Assembly (NCBI RefSeq): GCF_002243385.1
Contig: NZ_CP016199.1
Location: 1,691,113 to 1,755,112 of the forward strand
Length of the DNA stretch: 64,000 nucleotides
From: Mogibacterium pumilum
GTDB taxonomy: Bacteria > Bacillota > Clostridia > Peptostreptococcales > Anaerovoracaceae
Direction: 5' to 3'
Position numbers and translations under genes: made by a program. Shown in pieces: positions 47,239 through 55,681 of the stretch. The first letter of the stretch is position 1; each line of letters starts with the position of its first letter. Under the pieces are notes generated by a model. The model saw nothing but the letters and a program-made list of their open reading frames with translations, searched no databases and was not told the DNA's origin.

Positions 47239-49014
47239 TTATTCTTCCGTTAATTTCTCCGCATCGATTTCATAGTAGTCAAAGACTTCATTTTGCCTTA
47301 CGACAGCGGGGCGGCGTTTGATATACCTTTCCGCATCAAAAGAGTTTTTCTTGTCATAGTCGGAAAGGTATTTGTAATTGGGGTGTGCTGTAATATCGTA
47401 CTTATCCGAAAAGAACGGTCTTACCCCTCTTATTTGCAGGATGCATTTTCCGCCATCCATTACTGCAATCTCATCCTGCGTCATAAGCTCCTTACCGAGC
47501 TTTTGATAGTTCAGTCCGTGAGATAATTCCCGTCCTCTTGTTTCAGAGGTATTAAAGCTGTCGATGGTTTCCTTGCCGAGTATTTCAGATACATCCTTTA
47601 GCGTTGTCTTTTCCTTTCCTCCAAGAAAGAGGAAGCTGTCGCAATTTCCTGTGATGGTGTCCGCATTTTCCTTATATATGGCTTTAAGCTGGGATTGGGA
47701 CTGCAAAATAATAGAAGCCGATATTTCACGGCTTCGGATGGTGGCAATGAGCTTTTCAAACTTTGGAATCTGCCCGATATTTGCAAACTCATCCAGTAGG
47801 CAGCGCACATGAACAGGCAGCCTTCCGCCGTACACATCATCGGCTTTGTCGCAGAGAAGATTAAATAGCTGGGTGTATAGAATACTTACAACAAAGTTAA
47901 AAGTATCATCGGTATCGCTTATGATAACAAAGAGTGCGGTTTTTCGATCTCCTATGGTATCAAGCTCCATTTCGTCCTTTTCAAGTAGCTCTCTAAGCTC
48001 TCTGATGTCAAATGGAGCAAGACGGGCGCCGCAGGAAATTAAGATTGAGGATCTTGTTTTTCCTGCGGAAAGCAGAAACTTCTTATACTGCCTTACCGCA
48101 AAATGCTCCGGGTCTTTTTCCTCTAATCTCTGAAACATTAGGTCAACCGGGCTTTGAAATTCCGGATCGTCCTCCCTTGCCTCCGATGCGTTTATCATTT
48201 CAAGAAGCGTGGTGAAATTCTTTTCTTCCTCTGTTGCTTCATAGAAGATATATCCGATCAGGGCAGAGTAGAAAAGGCGTTCCGATTTTGTCCAGAAGTC
48301 CTCTCCGGATTTTTCACCGTCGCCTTTGGTGTTCATAATGATTGTATTTACCAGCTTCAAAATATCCTTTTCGCTTCGGATATATGAGAAAGGGTTATAC
48401 CGCATGGATTTTTTGAAATTGATGGTATTCAGAACCTTAATTCTATATCCGCCTCGCTGCAGAAGCTTCCCGCAGGAGAGAAGCAGCTCGCCTTTCGGAT
48501 CGGTAACCACATAAGAGCTGTGCATCTGCATAAGGGACGGCTTTACAAAAAACCGCGTCTTTCCGCTGCCTGATCCTCCGACCACAAGGATATTTTTATT
48601 TCTTGCGTATTTCGGATTTTTCGGACGGCTGCTCATGGTAATGCACTCCGTTTTTGTAAGGGGAATGTTATTTCTAAAGACCGGATCGATGTATGGTTTA
48701 ATATCCTTTTTATTTCCAAAACGGGCGGATCCGTACTCTGTTCCTTTCCTGTACTTCTTTGCATTTTTCCCTTTTACATAGACGGCAAGGCGAATGAGTG
48801 CCGCAGCTATGATTCCGATAAAAAGATCGGATAAGTGAAAGCTGATAAGGGGAGAAGAAAAGGCTTCCGTCATTCCTTTTGGAAAATGTAGAAGCTTTGT
48901 TCCAAAATCCATCCCGTAGGATAAGCGAAAGCCCTGCGCTATCTTGTCAAAGAGATAGACAAAGACCAAATAAGGCAGATGCAGTAAAATTTGTTTCTTT
49001 GTTTCTTCCGTCAT
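47239..49014 (-). CDS. VirD4/TraG-type coupling protein
   Basis: 591 residues. Two N-terminal membrane helices (YLVFVYLFDKIAQGF, LFIGIIAAALIRLAVYV) are followed by the ATPase with Walker A GGSGSGKTRFFVKP near 148, YVVTDPKGELL and Walker B CLLDEFANIGQIP near 415. It brings the relaxase-DNA complex to the secretion channel. The start overlaps the pcfB-like stop by 4 bases. Intact. Confidence 0.92.
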   Translation of the reverse strand: MTEETKKQILLHLPYLVFVYLFDKIAQGFRLSYGMDFGTKLLHFPKGMTEAFSSPLISFHLSDLFIGIIAAALIRLAVYVKGKNAKKYRKGTEYGSARFGNKKDIKPYIDPVFRNNIPLTKTECITMSSRPKNPKYARNKNILVVGGSGSGKTRFFVKPSLMQMHSSYVVTDPKGELLLSCGKLLQRGGYRIKVLNTINFKKSMRYNPFSYIRSEKDILKLVNTIIMNTKGDGEKSGEDFWTKSERLFYSALIGYIFYEATEEEKNFTTLLEMINASEAREDDPEFQSPVDLMFQRLEEKDPEHFAVRQYKKFLLSAGKTRSSILISCGARLAPFDIRELRELLEKDEMELDTIGDRKTALFVIISDTDDTFNFVVSILYTQLFNLLCDKADDVYGGRLPVHVRCLLDEFANIGQIPKFEKLIATIRSREISASIILQSQSQLKAIYKENADTITGNCDSFLFLGGKEKTTLKDVSEILGKETIDSFNTSETRGRELSHGLNYQKLGKELMTQDEIAVMDGGKCILQIRGVRPFFSDKYDITAHPNYKYLSDYDKKNSFDAERYIKRRPAVVRQNEVFDYYEIDAEKLTEE

Positions 49015-49493
49015 CTCTCAATCCCCCTGTCTTTATTTTTCACGACCTCCCGTCCTTTATTGATTGCCTTTGCCTGCTCCTTAAAGGCGGAAAGCACTTT
49101 TCTTACAGAGGGGAGCTTTTCTTTTGTGAGCTTCTTTTTTGAAAACTCGTCAAAGGCCGCCTTTAGAACATCCGCATCCCGTCCCTTGAAAAATACAAGG
49201 TGGCGTGGCGGCAAAGTGCTTCTGTCTTTTTTTAAGGCAAAGTCGATCCCGTATTTCTTTGCGGTCGCTTCAAAGGCTTTGATATTCTCATCTGTGATTT
49301 CAATATTGGAAACGCCGGCGTTCTGCTTCATAAGCTGCTTTAGGCTTTGCTTTCCGTGCGGAAGCCTTTGCTTTTCCGCCTGCTTTTTTATTTCAGCAAG
49401 AAATATCTTCATTGCCTTTTGTAATAGCCTTGCCGTGATTTTTCCGCCCTTGATATACAGGGCAATTACTTTTTCGTTTATTTCTTCCTGCAA
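49011..49493 (-). CDS. PcfB-family protein (DUF3801)
   Basis: 160 residues: VIALYIKGGKITARLLQKAMKIFLAEIKK near the start, VEFEATAKKYGIDFALKKD in the middle, and HLVFFKGRDADVLKAAFDEF, the DUF3801 signature; basic, disordered C terminus. PcfB assists the coupling protein in Gram-positive conjugation. Overlaps virD4. Confidence 0.85.
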   Translation of the reverse strand: MQEEINEKVIALYIKGGKITARLLQKAMKIFLAEIKKQAEKQRLPHGKQSLKQLMKQNAGVSNIEITDENIKAFEATAKKYGIDFALKKDRSTLPPRHLVFFKGRDADVLKAAFDEFSKKKLTKEKLPSVRKVLSAFKEQAKAINKGREVVKNKDRGIER

Positions 49494-49533
49494 TTTTCTC
49501 CTCCTTTCTCCGCTTCCTACGCGGTTATATCAA

Positions 49534-49746
49534 TTAAATTCGTACCAAAAGCCCGTTTAAGTCCTCGGTGCGTATGCCCGTAAGGTACCAGTTATTGCCG
49601 TACTCCATTCGTGCGTGCTTCCACTTGCCGCGGGTAAATACCTCAAGACAGTCCCCGCAGTGTAGCCCTCCGTAATATTCGGATAAGTCAAAACGGATGT
49701 CGTAGCGATCGCGGTATTCATCAAAGATAAGGGTTCCCTGTTTCAT
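49534..49746 (-). CDS. DUF5348-family small protein
   Basis: 70 residues, a beta-rich fold with YDIRFDLSEYYGGLHCGDCLEV and RMEYGNNWYLTG, as in DUF5348 proteins of mobile elements. AAGGAGAAA precedes the ATG. Function unknown. Confidence 0.7.
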   Translation of the reverse strand: MKQGTLIFDEYRDRYDIRFDLSEYYGGLHCGDCLEVFTRGKWKHARMEYGNNWYLTGIRTEDLNGLLVRI

Positions 49747-49758
49747 ACATTTTCTCCT

Positions 49759-50661
49759 TTAGAAGTCATTTCTTCCGTACATATCGTGATTGACAAGTGC
49801 GGTGTAATAGTTTCCGATGGTGGACGGGGCATTAAAAAGCACCGCCTTTAGATACTGCTTGATGTTTCGTACCTTTGTGGTATTTTCCTGCATACAATCA
49901 AGGACAAACTCAATATGGCTGCTGTCAAGCTTCATGAATTTTGCCTTTACAAGCTCCGCAGGGTATTCATCGCCTGCAATTATGATTTTCTTTCTTTTGC
50001 TGCATACGGTTTCAAGAATGAGGTCAAGGATTTCATCAATACGATCACGGTCAAGGCGTTTTGCGTTTATGAGGTGTTCATACTCGATATTGTCCTTGAT
50101 AATTTCTTCATAGATTTTGTATGCGTCTTTCTGTTCCTTTCCGTTCTTTTCAGGTAAGGTGTTCTGCTCACTCAAAGGAGAGGGGTCAGGGGAAAGGATA
50201 GGAATGGAATCGGTATTTAATCCATCTTTATTTATTTCTTCTTTTTTTGATAGATCAGTATTTTGTATATCTTTATTTAATTGCATTGGATTTTCCGATG
50301 TCGGATTATCCGCTTTCGGTTTTTCCAATATCGGCTTATCCGATGTTGGATTTTTGGGTACCGGACTAATCGGCTGCTCATAAATGGTGTAGGTAATGGC
50401 TGTCATTTTTCCTTTCTCATCTCTGCCTTGCACTCTTTCGATATATCCTGCCTTTTCAAGCTCCAAGACGGCTGTACGAATGGCATCGATGCTTTCCTTG
50501 TTGATATGGGATAGTCCCGCAAGGGTGTAGTCCCAGTTTTCCGGAAGTGAAAGCATTTGAGAAAGCAAGCCTTTCGCCTTTAGGGTCAGTTCCTTATTTC
50601 GCAGGTGGTGATTGCTCATGACGGTATAGCCCTTGTTTTTCTCTACTCTGAAAACTGCCAT
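49759..50661 (-). CDS. Replication-initiator-like winged-helix protein (DUF6017 C terminus)
   Basis: 300 residues. The N-terminal winged helix (YTVMSNHHLRNKELTLKAKGLLSQML.. AGLSHINKESIDAIRTAVLELEKAGYIER) is typical of RepA/DnaD-like proteins at one end of Tn1549-type elements. A proline/asparagine-rich linker with imperfect 5-8-residue repeats (KPILEKPKADNPTSENP) follows at 110-135, then a DUF6017-like domain (EHLINAKRLDRDRIDEILDL.. NTTKVRNIKQYLKAVLFN). Rightmost gene of the ICE. Confidence 0.78.
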   Translation of the reverse strand: MAVFRVEKNKGYTVMSNHHLRNKELTLKAKGLLSQMLSLPENWDYTLAGLSHINKESIDAIRTAVLELEKAGYIERVQGRDEKGKMTAITYTIYEQPISPVPKNPTSDKPILEKPKADNPTSENPMQLNKDIQNTDLSKKEEINKDGLNTDSIPILSPDPSPLSEQNTLPEKNGKEQKDAYKIYEEIIKDNIEYEHLINAKRLDRDRIDEILDLILETVCSKRKKIIIAGDEYPAELVKAKFMKLDSSHIEFVLDCMQENTTKVRNIKQYLKAVLFNAPSTIGNYYTALVNHDMYGRNDF

Positions 50662-50686
50662 AATCTCTGCTCCTTTTATTTTTATT

Positions 50687-50800
50687 TGTTACGCAGTTAA
50701 AGGTCGATTTTGAGGGAAAAGGTATATTCCCTTTACTTTGTCAAAACCGTCCTCTGAAAGCCTTGTATTTCAAGCCCTGATTGGCTTCTACTTCGTAACA
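50687..50800. repeat. 114-bp repeated element, copy B
   Basis: Same length as 19167-19280 and sharing both ends and an internal block. On the minus strand it forms the 5' leader of the replication-protein gene, ending only 26 bases before its start codon. May be an RNA leader element or a protein-binding site. Confidence 0.55.
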
Positions 50801-50809
50801 TGGGCATAA

Positions 50810-50860
50810 AAAAGCGGTGTTCTTATACTTCCTTTACAGAAGCGAAAGATCACCGCTTTT
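50810..50860. terminator. Hairpin near the right ICE end
   Basis: AAAAGCGGTG (50810-50819) pairs with CACCGCTTTT (50851-50860) around a 31-base loop. Located between the repeated element and the integrase arm repeats. Confidence 0.5.
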
Positions 50861-50967
50861 ACGATTTCCTATTTAATTTTGATCCCTGCAACATACCTTA
50901 CGGCATCTGTGGTAAAATACCTTTATTCGCAAGAGTTTTTACAGCACATCAAGGCTTTTTCCTCAAA

Positions 50968-50989
50968 AGTAGTAAATTGGTAGTAAATT
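50968..50989. repeat. Integrase arm-binding repeats, right ICE end
   Basis: Two GTAGTAAATT units separated by 3 bases, matching the doubled GTAGTAAA at the left end. The element end lies between here and the lysS fragment stop at 51059; the remaining bases of 50862-51058 hold no gene. Confidence 0.55.
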
Positions 50990-51058
50990 CAATCTGTTCT
51001 CTTGCAAATACCCTTGTATTTCAAACGATTTGAGGGTTAGTTATTAAAGTTTATTATA

Positions 51059-51331
51059 TTAGTAAAGCTTCGCTCCTGCCGGAATCGAATCATCAAGCAT
51101 AACTAGGTTGAGGATTTCCTCACCATCATAGTCACAGATAGCAGATAGAAGCATGCCACATGATTCTATTCCCATCATCTTGCGTGGTGGAAGATTAGTG
51201 ATTGCTACTAGAGTCTTTCCAACTAGCTCCTCTGCAGAGTATGTCTCCTTGATGCCAGATAGGATTGTTCTAGTTTCACCTGAGCCATCATTGAGAGTGA
51301 AGTTGAGTAGCTTCTTGCTCTTTGGAACTTC
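51059..51331 (-). pseudogene. Displaced 3' fragment of lysS (C-terminal tRNA-binding domain)
   Basis: Ninety codons from GAA (51331) to TAA (51059) encode EVPKSKKLLNFTLNDGS.. to ..DDSIPAGAKLY, clearly homologous to the last 90 residues of the intact lysS at 55682 (about 70% identical by eye), but with different, less AT-rich codon choice. There is no start codon. The preceding bases are the stop of the flavodoxin gene in the same frame. It probably represents the original lysS 3' end, cut off by the island. Confidence 0.85.
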
Positions 51332-51799
51332 CTAACAAGCTAGAACCTTATCTAACCATGTTTTTAGTTCATCAAAACTGTAATCTCCTTTTAACGCTAT
51401 TCCATCTTTAATAATTGAATTCTTACATTCCTTTTTGTAATCTTCAATCATTCTCCCAAAACCACCTCCGCCATGCGTGCAAAACGGAATAATTGTCTTT
51501 CCACTTAAATCAACCGTTCTTAAAAACGATAGCACGGGTGGGGCAAAAGTTTTAAACCAATTAGGAGAACCAATGAAAACCACCTCTGCATTTTCAATAG
51601 TTTCCGCCCCTTGAATAAGAGGTGGGCAATATCCTTTTTCCATTTCTTCTCTCGCTTCTTTTACAGCTGTATTATATGAGAATGAATAAGGCTTTTGTGG
51701 CTTCAGCTCTCTCAAATCTCCATCAGTAATCAACGCAATATCTTCTGCTAATCTTCTTGTTATTCCTGAATATGAATAATATACAACTAAAGGACTCAT
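51332..51799 (-). CDS. Flavodoxin-like protein
   Basis: 155 residues. The FMN phosphate loop is YYSYSGITRRLAEDIA at the N terminus, then VFIGSPNWFKTFAPPVLSFL and FCTHGGGGFGRM. An electron-transfer or quinone-type flavodoxin; partner unknown. AAGGAGATAA lies seven bases before the ATG. Its stop codon directly abuts the lysS fragment, so its last residues could be influenced by the junction. Confidence 0.88.
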   Translation of the reverse strand: MSPLVVYYSYSGITRRLAEDIALITDGDLRELKPQKPYSFSYNTAVKEAREEMEKGYCPPLIQGAETIENAEVVFIGSPNWFKTFAPPVLSFLRTVDLSGKTIIPFCTHGGGGFGRMIEDYKKECKNSIIKDGIALKGDYSFDELKTWLDKVLAC

Positions 51800-52204
51800 T
51801 ATAATTATCTCCTTAATTCAACCCAATTATTATTATATCATTTTTATTATATAATGAGTATCCTAAACTTATCCATCCTGTTCACTCCACCTAAAATATC
51901 CATAGTGTCTACACACCCTGAAATAATCTACACTTGAACTGTTTCCAAAAGGTGTTTTCCAAATAGAAAAATGGCTTTTAAGATTTCTTCTAGAGATCTT
52001 AAAAGCCAACTGTTTCAAGAGTTTTATTTACCATTATCCTAATTTCTTGACATCAATACTATAATTAGTCATAACATGTATCAAGACCACTCTGACGATA
52101 GCAATACATCAGGAAGAGAGCCTTCACACTCGTTGCACGGTGGAAGTTGCAAAAGAAATGATATATTCGGGTACATATCAAAGCCCGTTCAATTAGAATA
52201 TACA
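51800..52204. other. Gene-free stretch with terminator of the hydrolase gene
   Basis: No gene. At 51972-52008, TGGCTTTTAAGAT / ATCTTAAAAGCCA forms a long stem followed on the minus strand by a T-run; it probably ends the hydrolase transcript. The rest shows nothing recognisable. Confidence 0.6.
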
Positions 52205-53332
52205 CTACTTCTGCTGCTTCATCTCCATCATTTCATGAACAAACTGTTCCGGTAAGTCAGCATGAATATTGTGGCTTGATTCATAACCTGATTTAAGAGT
52301 ACTGTTTTTAATTAACGCATGCACTTCTTCTGCATCTTTTTCGTCCATGGCAGATAGCAGTATTCCATTATGATCATAATAGCTCGGTGCGGTTTCCTTT
52401 GAAGGCGCAACATGAAGAATGATTGTCGGACATTCTATTTCGCTCAACATCTTTTTCTGGTCAACTCCATAAAACCAGGAAAAATCGTAAAAAGCCTCCC
52501 CGAATCGAAGATCATAGTTCCCTGTTCCGTCCTGCATATTATTCGTTAAGAATATCATTCCATTCAAACCGATTTCAGGAGGATAATACCAAACAATTGG
52601 CATTTTGCTACTATTTTCTCTGATTCTCTTGGAAAAAGGATTTTTAACTATAAAGTCCCAATTATCTTTTCCATCTTTATTAAAAAGTGATTTCATGTAA
52701 GTATGATCAAGATAATATCTCGTATAATTCTTCTCCGCTTGCTGCGACAGAAAATCATGGATTGTCTTGAACTCAAGATAAGAAAAAGTATTTTCTGCTC
52801 TAGCAGGCTCTGTAGAGAAGAAAGGTCCATCTTCAAGGAGAAGCCCTTTTACCTGTTCCTTTTCCTTTGCAGCTATTGCCGCTGATATCAAAGCACCTGA
52901 GGAATGGCCTGAAAGATATGTTTTCTCACCAATCACATCACGCATGAAGTCGATCAAATCATCACGAATAGGAATTAGCTGATACTTATCAGGATGTTTA
53001 GACGATTTTCCATGTCCGTAGCAGTCTATTGCAAAGATGTGAAAATGATTCGATAGTTTCGGTAAAACCTTCGCATAATCTTCTTTTGATACCATCTGAC
53101 CGTGAATTAGTAAAAGCGGCTCCCCATTATCAGGTCCTTCTAAGTATGCTATTTCACTGCCATCAGTCGTCTTGTACACTTTTTCTGTAAATCCTAATTG
53201 CTTCCCCTTTTTCTTCATAAACCGATCATTTCCATAATCAAAGTGAAGCGTTCGATATGCAAAACCCACTAGAATCACAACTATTACAATCAAAATAACC
53301 ATAATAATTTTTAATCGTTTCATACGTTTCAT
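52205..53332 (-). CDS. Membrane-anchored alpha/beta hydrolase
   Basis: 375 residues. An N-terminal membrane anchor (IIMVILIVIVVILVGFAY, residues 8-25) precedes a hydrolase fold: oxyanion HGQMV near 78, GHGKSS, the nucleophile elbow LSGHSSG near 143, and a C-terminal His in SSHNIHADLPEQF. Substrate unknown. The start overlaps the AbrB-type gene stop (ATGA), so the two form an operon. Confidence 0.82.
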   Translation of the reverse strand: MKRMKRLKIIMVILIVIVVILVGFAYRTLHFDYGNDRFMKKKGKQLGFTEKVYKTTDGSEIAYLEGPDNGEPLLLIHGQMVSKEDYAKVLPKLSNHFHIFAIDCYGHGKSSKHPDKYQLIPIRDDLIDFMRDVIGEKTYLSGHSSGALISAAIAAKEKEQVKGLLLEDGPFFSTEPARAENTFSYLEFKTIHDFLSQQAEKNYTRYYLDHTYMKSLFNKDGKDNWDFIVKNPFSKRIRENSSKMPIVWYYPPEIGLNGMIFLTNNMQDGTGNYDLRFGEAFYDFSWFYGVDQKKMLSEIECPTIILHVAPSKETAPSYYDHNGILLSAMDEKDAEEVHALIKNSTLKSGYESSHNIHADLPEQFVHEMMEMKQQK

Positions 53333-53586
53333 AATATCTTTCCTTTAATTGCCTGTAGCATCTCAGCCATTTTATCACCACTTATCAATGCTATTCCCTG
53401 ATTTTGGTCACCCAGCAGGAGAATTGTGTCACCACTTTCTATATGGAACAAATTTCTTGCCTCTTTTGGAATTACAATCTGTCCTTTTGAGCCAACTTTT
53501 GCAGTCCAAGCATAAAGCCCCTGTTCGTTTTTCTCAGTTTTATTCTCATATTCCAAGTTACTATGATATTGCTTGCTTTTTTTCAT
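53329..53586 (-). CDS. AbrB/SpoVT-type DNA-binding regulator
   Basis: 85 residues with the swapped-hairpin domain WTAKVGSKGQIVIPKEARNLFHIESGDTILLLGD. Probably regulates its own operon with the hydrolase. Preceded by a consensus promoter (53635-53662) and a TGAGGAGATAAA-like ribosome site (minus strand). Confidence 0.88.
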   Translation of the reverse strand: MKKSKQYHSNLEYENKTEKNEQGLYAWTAKVGSKGQIVIPKEARNLFHIESGDTILLLGDQNQGIALISGDKMAEMLQAIKGKIL

Positions 53587-53634
53587 ATTTTATCTCCTTG
53601 AGGATTAGTATTCTTTGTTATACATTTCATACTA

Positions 53635-53662
53635 TTTATATCATAAATTATTGCCTTGTCAA
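53635..53662 (-). promoter_or_regulatory. Consensus promoter of the AbrB-hydrolase operon
   Basis: Minus strand: -35 TTGACA (53657-53662), 16-bp spacer, -10 TATAAA (53635-53640). Confidence 0.75.
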
Positions 53663-53733
53663 GTAAAAATATGTTAATACCACTCGACAATGCCGTAGCA
53701 ATTTCATATGCTTTTTATGTTTAAAGTATTCCT

Positions 53734-53768
53734 ACAAAAAATCACCCCGCCATTTCCTGACGAGGTGC
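53734..53768 (-). terminator. Terminator downstream of the DnaC-like fragment
   Basis: Minus strand: CACCTCG / CGGGGTG stem followed by ATTTTTTG, about 70 bases after the fragment's stop. Confidence 0.55.
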
Positions 53769-53840
53769 CCTATTTTAATATATTCTTTTCATTCATCTCC
53801 TTTTATCGCAAGGCCTGATTTGAATTCCACAGCCTATTTC

Positions 53841-54278
53841 TCATCGTAAACCGTAATCTTTTATCATATTCATATCTGATCTGTCTATATTAGGATTTTG
53901 AATAATTTCCAATGATAAGTTTGTAGTAAAAATTGTCGGCCTACCTTTTAAGTATCTTGAGTTTATAATGTTATATACCTGTTCTCTTGCATAAGATGTA
54001 TCCCTTTCAATTCCAAGATCATCTAGGATTAACAAAGGAATATTAGATAAGTTATTGATAATTTCATTTGAATCTAGCTTAAATGCTGATTTTTGTATTT
54101 GATTTATAACCTGAGATAAATTCATAATTTTAACTTTAACTTGTTTTCTTTCGATTAATTCATTTGCAATTGAACAAGCAAGATAAGTCTTTCCACTACC
54201 AACATCTCCATAAAATAAAAGTCCAACATTGTCTTTCTTCATTTGTTCAAAGCTTTTGGCATAATTATAGCATTGCAT
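53841..54278 (-). pseudogene. Truncated DnaC/IstB-like ATPase
   Basis: 145 residues retain the AAA+ core: YGDVGSGKTYLACSIANEL, PLLILDDLGIERDTSYAREQVYNIIN and TIFTTNL. They match the ATPase at 35772-36623, but the N-terminal zinc part and the C-terminal arginine-finger region are missing. The 5' side is fused to the transposase remnant. Probably a relic of another Tn4451-like element. Confidence 0.8.
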
Positions 54279-55132
54279 TTATGCCACCCTCTATCTGGTT
54301 ATTTGTAGATGGGACCTTATCTATCTCAGCTATTAAATCTTCATCCAAGTAAGTGAACAAAGTGCCTTCTTTTACCAATCTAGAAAGAGATCTCTGTGCC
54401 TTTAAAAGTCTTTCATGCGTTGCTCTCCAGTTGCCGTTTTCATCTAGTGACCTTTGACTCAGAAACTTGTTGTGTCTTCTCATCCAATCTAAGAATTTAT
54501 CTACCCATTTATCTGCTTCAGCTCTAGTTTCTAGGTGTAGCAGTCTTTTAGTAAGAGCATATAATTCAGCCCCTGCAAGGGTTTTAGGTTTTGTTGTAGT
54601 ATAATCTTCTTACTTGAGAAAACACATGAAAAAGGCATCTCTGGTGCTTTGCATGAGGCCATACCTTTTTCAGGGCTTTATTAAATCCTTTTCCTCCATC
54701 TGAAACTACAAGTGCAGGCTCAGTAATCCTGGACATTAATGAGGTCCATGCATTTGCATGCTCATAGCGGCATAAGTACCAACCAAGCACATGCCTTCTG
54801 TCACAGCAAATTAAAACACAAGCATTACGGCACAGGTAAATTCCATCTACGAACACTACTGAATGCTGTTCTTCTACAACTGGCGGTAATGTCCATATAT
54901 CCCAAAATTTGGAGGTTTTTCGCCTAAATGTACGACCGCCTCCAGGCATATCTTTTTGAATATCTTTGCTAAAAAGCCACTTAAGAAATATATTAAGCTG
55001 CTTAGTTAGATTATCTATTTTAGGGGAAAACGCCATCTTGCAATTACCACAAAACCACCTCTGTGTTCCTGCATTTGTCTTACCATATTTCGAGCAACAA
55101 CTATTACAAACAGGGCAAATAACACGTTTCAT
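54265..55132 (-). pseudogene. Broken IS1249-like (IS256-group) transposase
   Basis: The N-terminal half (54584-55132) has zinc-ribbon CPVCNSCCSKYGKTNAGTQRW.. CGNC, then VVFVDGIYL, VVSDGGKGF and the CLFHVFSQVRR region. It shifts frame near 54595 and continues as TTTKPKTLAGAELYALTKRLL.. to ..NNQIEGGINAML at 54265, where homology is lost at the DnaC fragment. Frameshifted and 3'-truncated, hence inactive. Family assigned from the KTNAGTQRW-type zinc ribbon and overall pattern. Confidence 0.7.
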
Positions 55133-55210
55133 TTTACTATCCTCCTAGAATACTATTTCTAAGGAAGATATAACCCTAATTCACCTTGAGATTTCAAGGG
55201 TTTCAGACAA

Positions 55211-55319
55211 TTTTACCAACACGTTTTGTCCACTCTGTATCTTCTTTCAAAAAAGATATAACCGCTGTAGTCGTTGAAATTTCAACGACTACAGCGGTTT
55301 TTACCAACACGTTTTGTCC
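55211..55319. repeat. IS-end-like direct repeats and 38-bp perfect palindrome
   Basis: A 21-bp sequence (TTTTACCAACACGTTTTGTC plus one C) occurs at 55211-55231 and 55299-55319. Between them, 55261-55298 is a perfect palindrome with 19-bp arms (ACCGCTGTAGTCGTTGAAA and its complement). ATAACCCTA occurs just outside on both sides. Likely IS end plus a terminator-type hairpin. Confidence 0.6.
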
Positions 55320-55336
55320 TATAACCCTATTTTTCT

Positions 55337-55618
55337 TTAAATTGATTTTATTGTATAGTTTAATAATTCTAATAATCCAATAACATATATACCTAATTTA
55401 GGTAATCCAAATGGACTAAATAAAAATGCTAATATTAGTGCTTCAATTACAATTTGCTTGTCTCCTTGAAAAATGCTAGCTAATCCAATTATAAAAATCA
55501 AAGTAGAAACTACGCTTAACAACGCAGTACTCAAACTTAATATGAAGGTTAAAAAAGCTATGAGCAAACTCAACACTAATCTTATCGGTAATAAAATTAT
55601 TCTAATTATCCATCTCAT
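55337..55618 (-). CDS. CD1845-like mobile-element membrane protein
   Basis: 93 residues, two long hydrophobic stretches (ILLPIRLVLSLLIAFLTFI, VVSTLIFIIGLASIF) then KQIVIEALILAFLFSPFGLP, as in small membrane proteins of Tn1549-like conjugative elements. It suggests that the island 51.3-55.7 kb descends from such an element. Function unknown. Confidence 0.65.
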   Translation of the reverse strand: MRWIIRIILLPIRLVLSLLIAFLTFILSLSTALLSVVSTLIFIIGLASIFQGDKQIVIEALILAFLFSPFGLPKLGIYVIGLLELLNYTIKSI

Positions 55619-55681
55619 ACATACCCCTAAAAATTAAACTGGGATTCATAACAAACCCCAGTTTCATAATTAGCGTGTCCT

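Noticed and set aside
53841-54278. Functional stand-alone ATPase
   Set aside because: It lacks the N-terminal zinc region and C-terminal AAA+ lid found in its homologue in this window and is fused to a transposase remnant.
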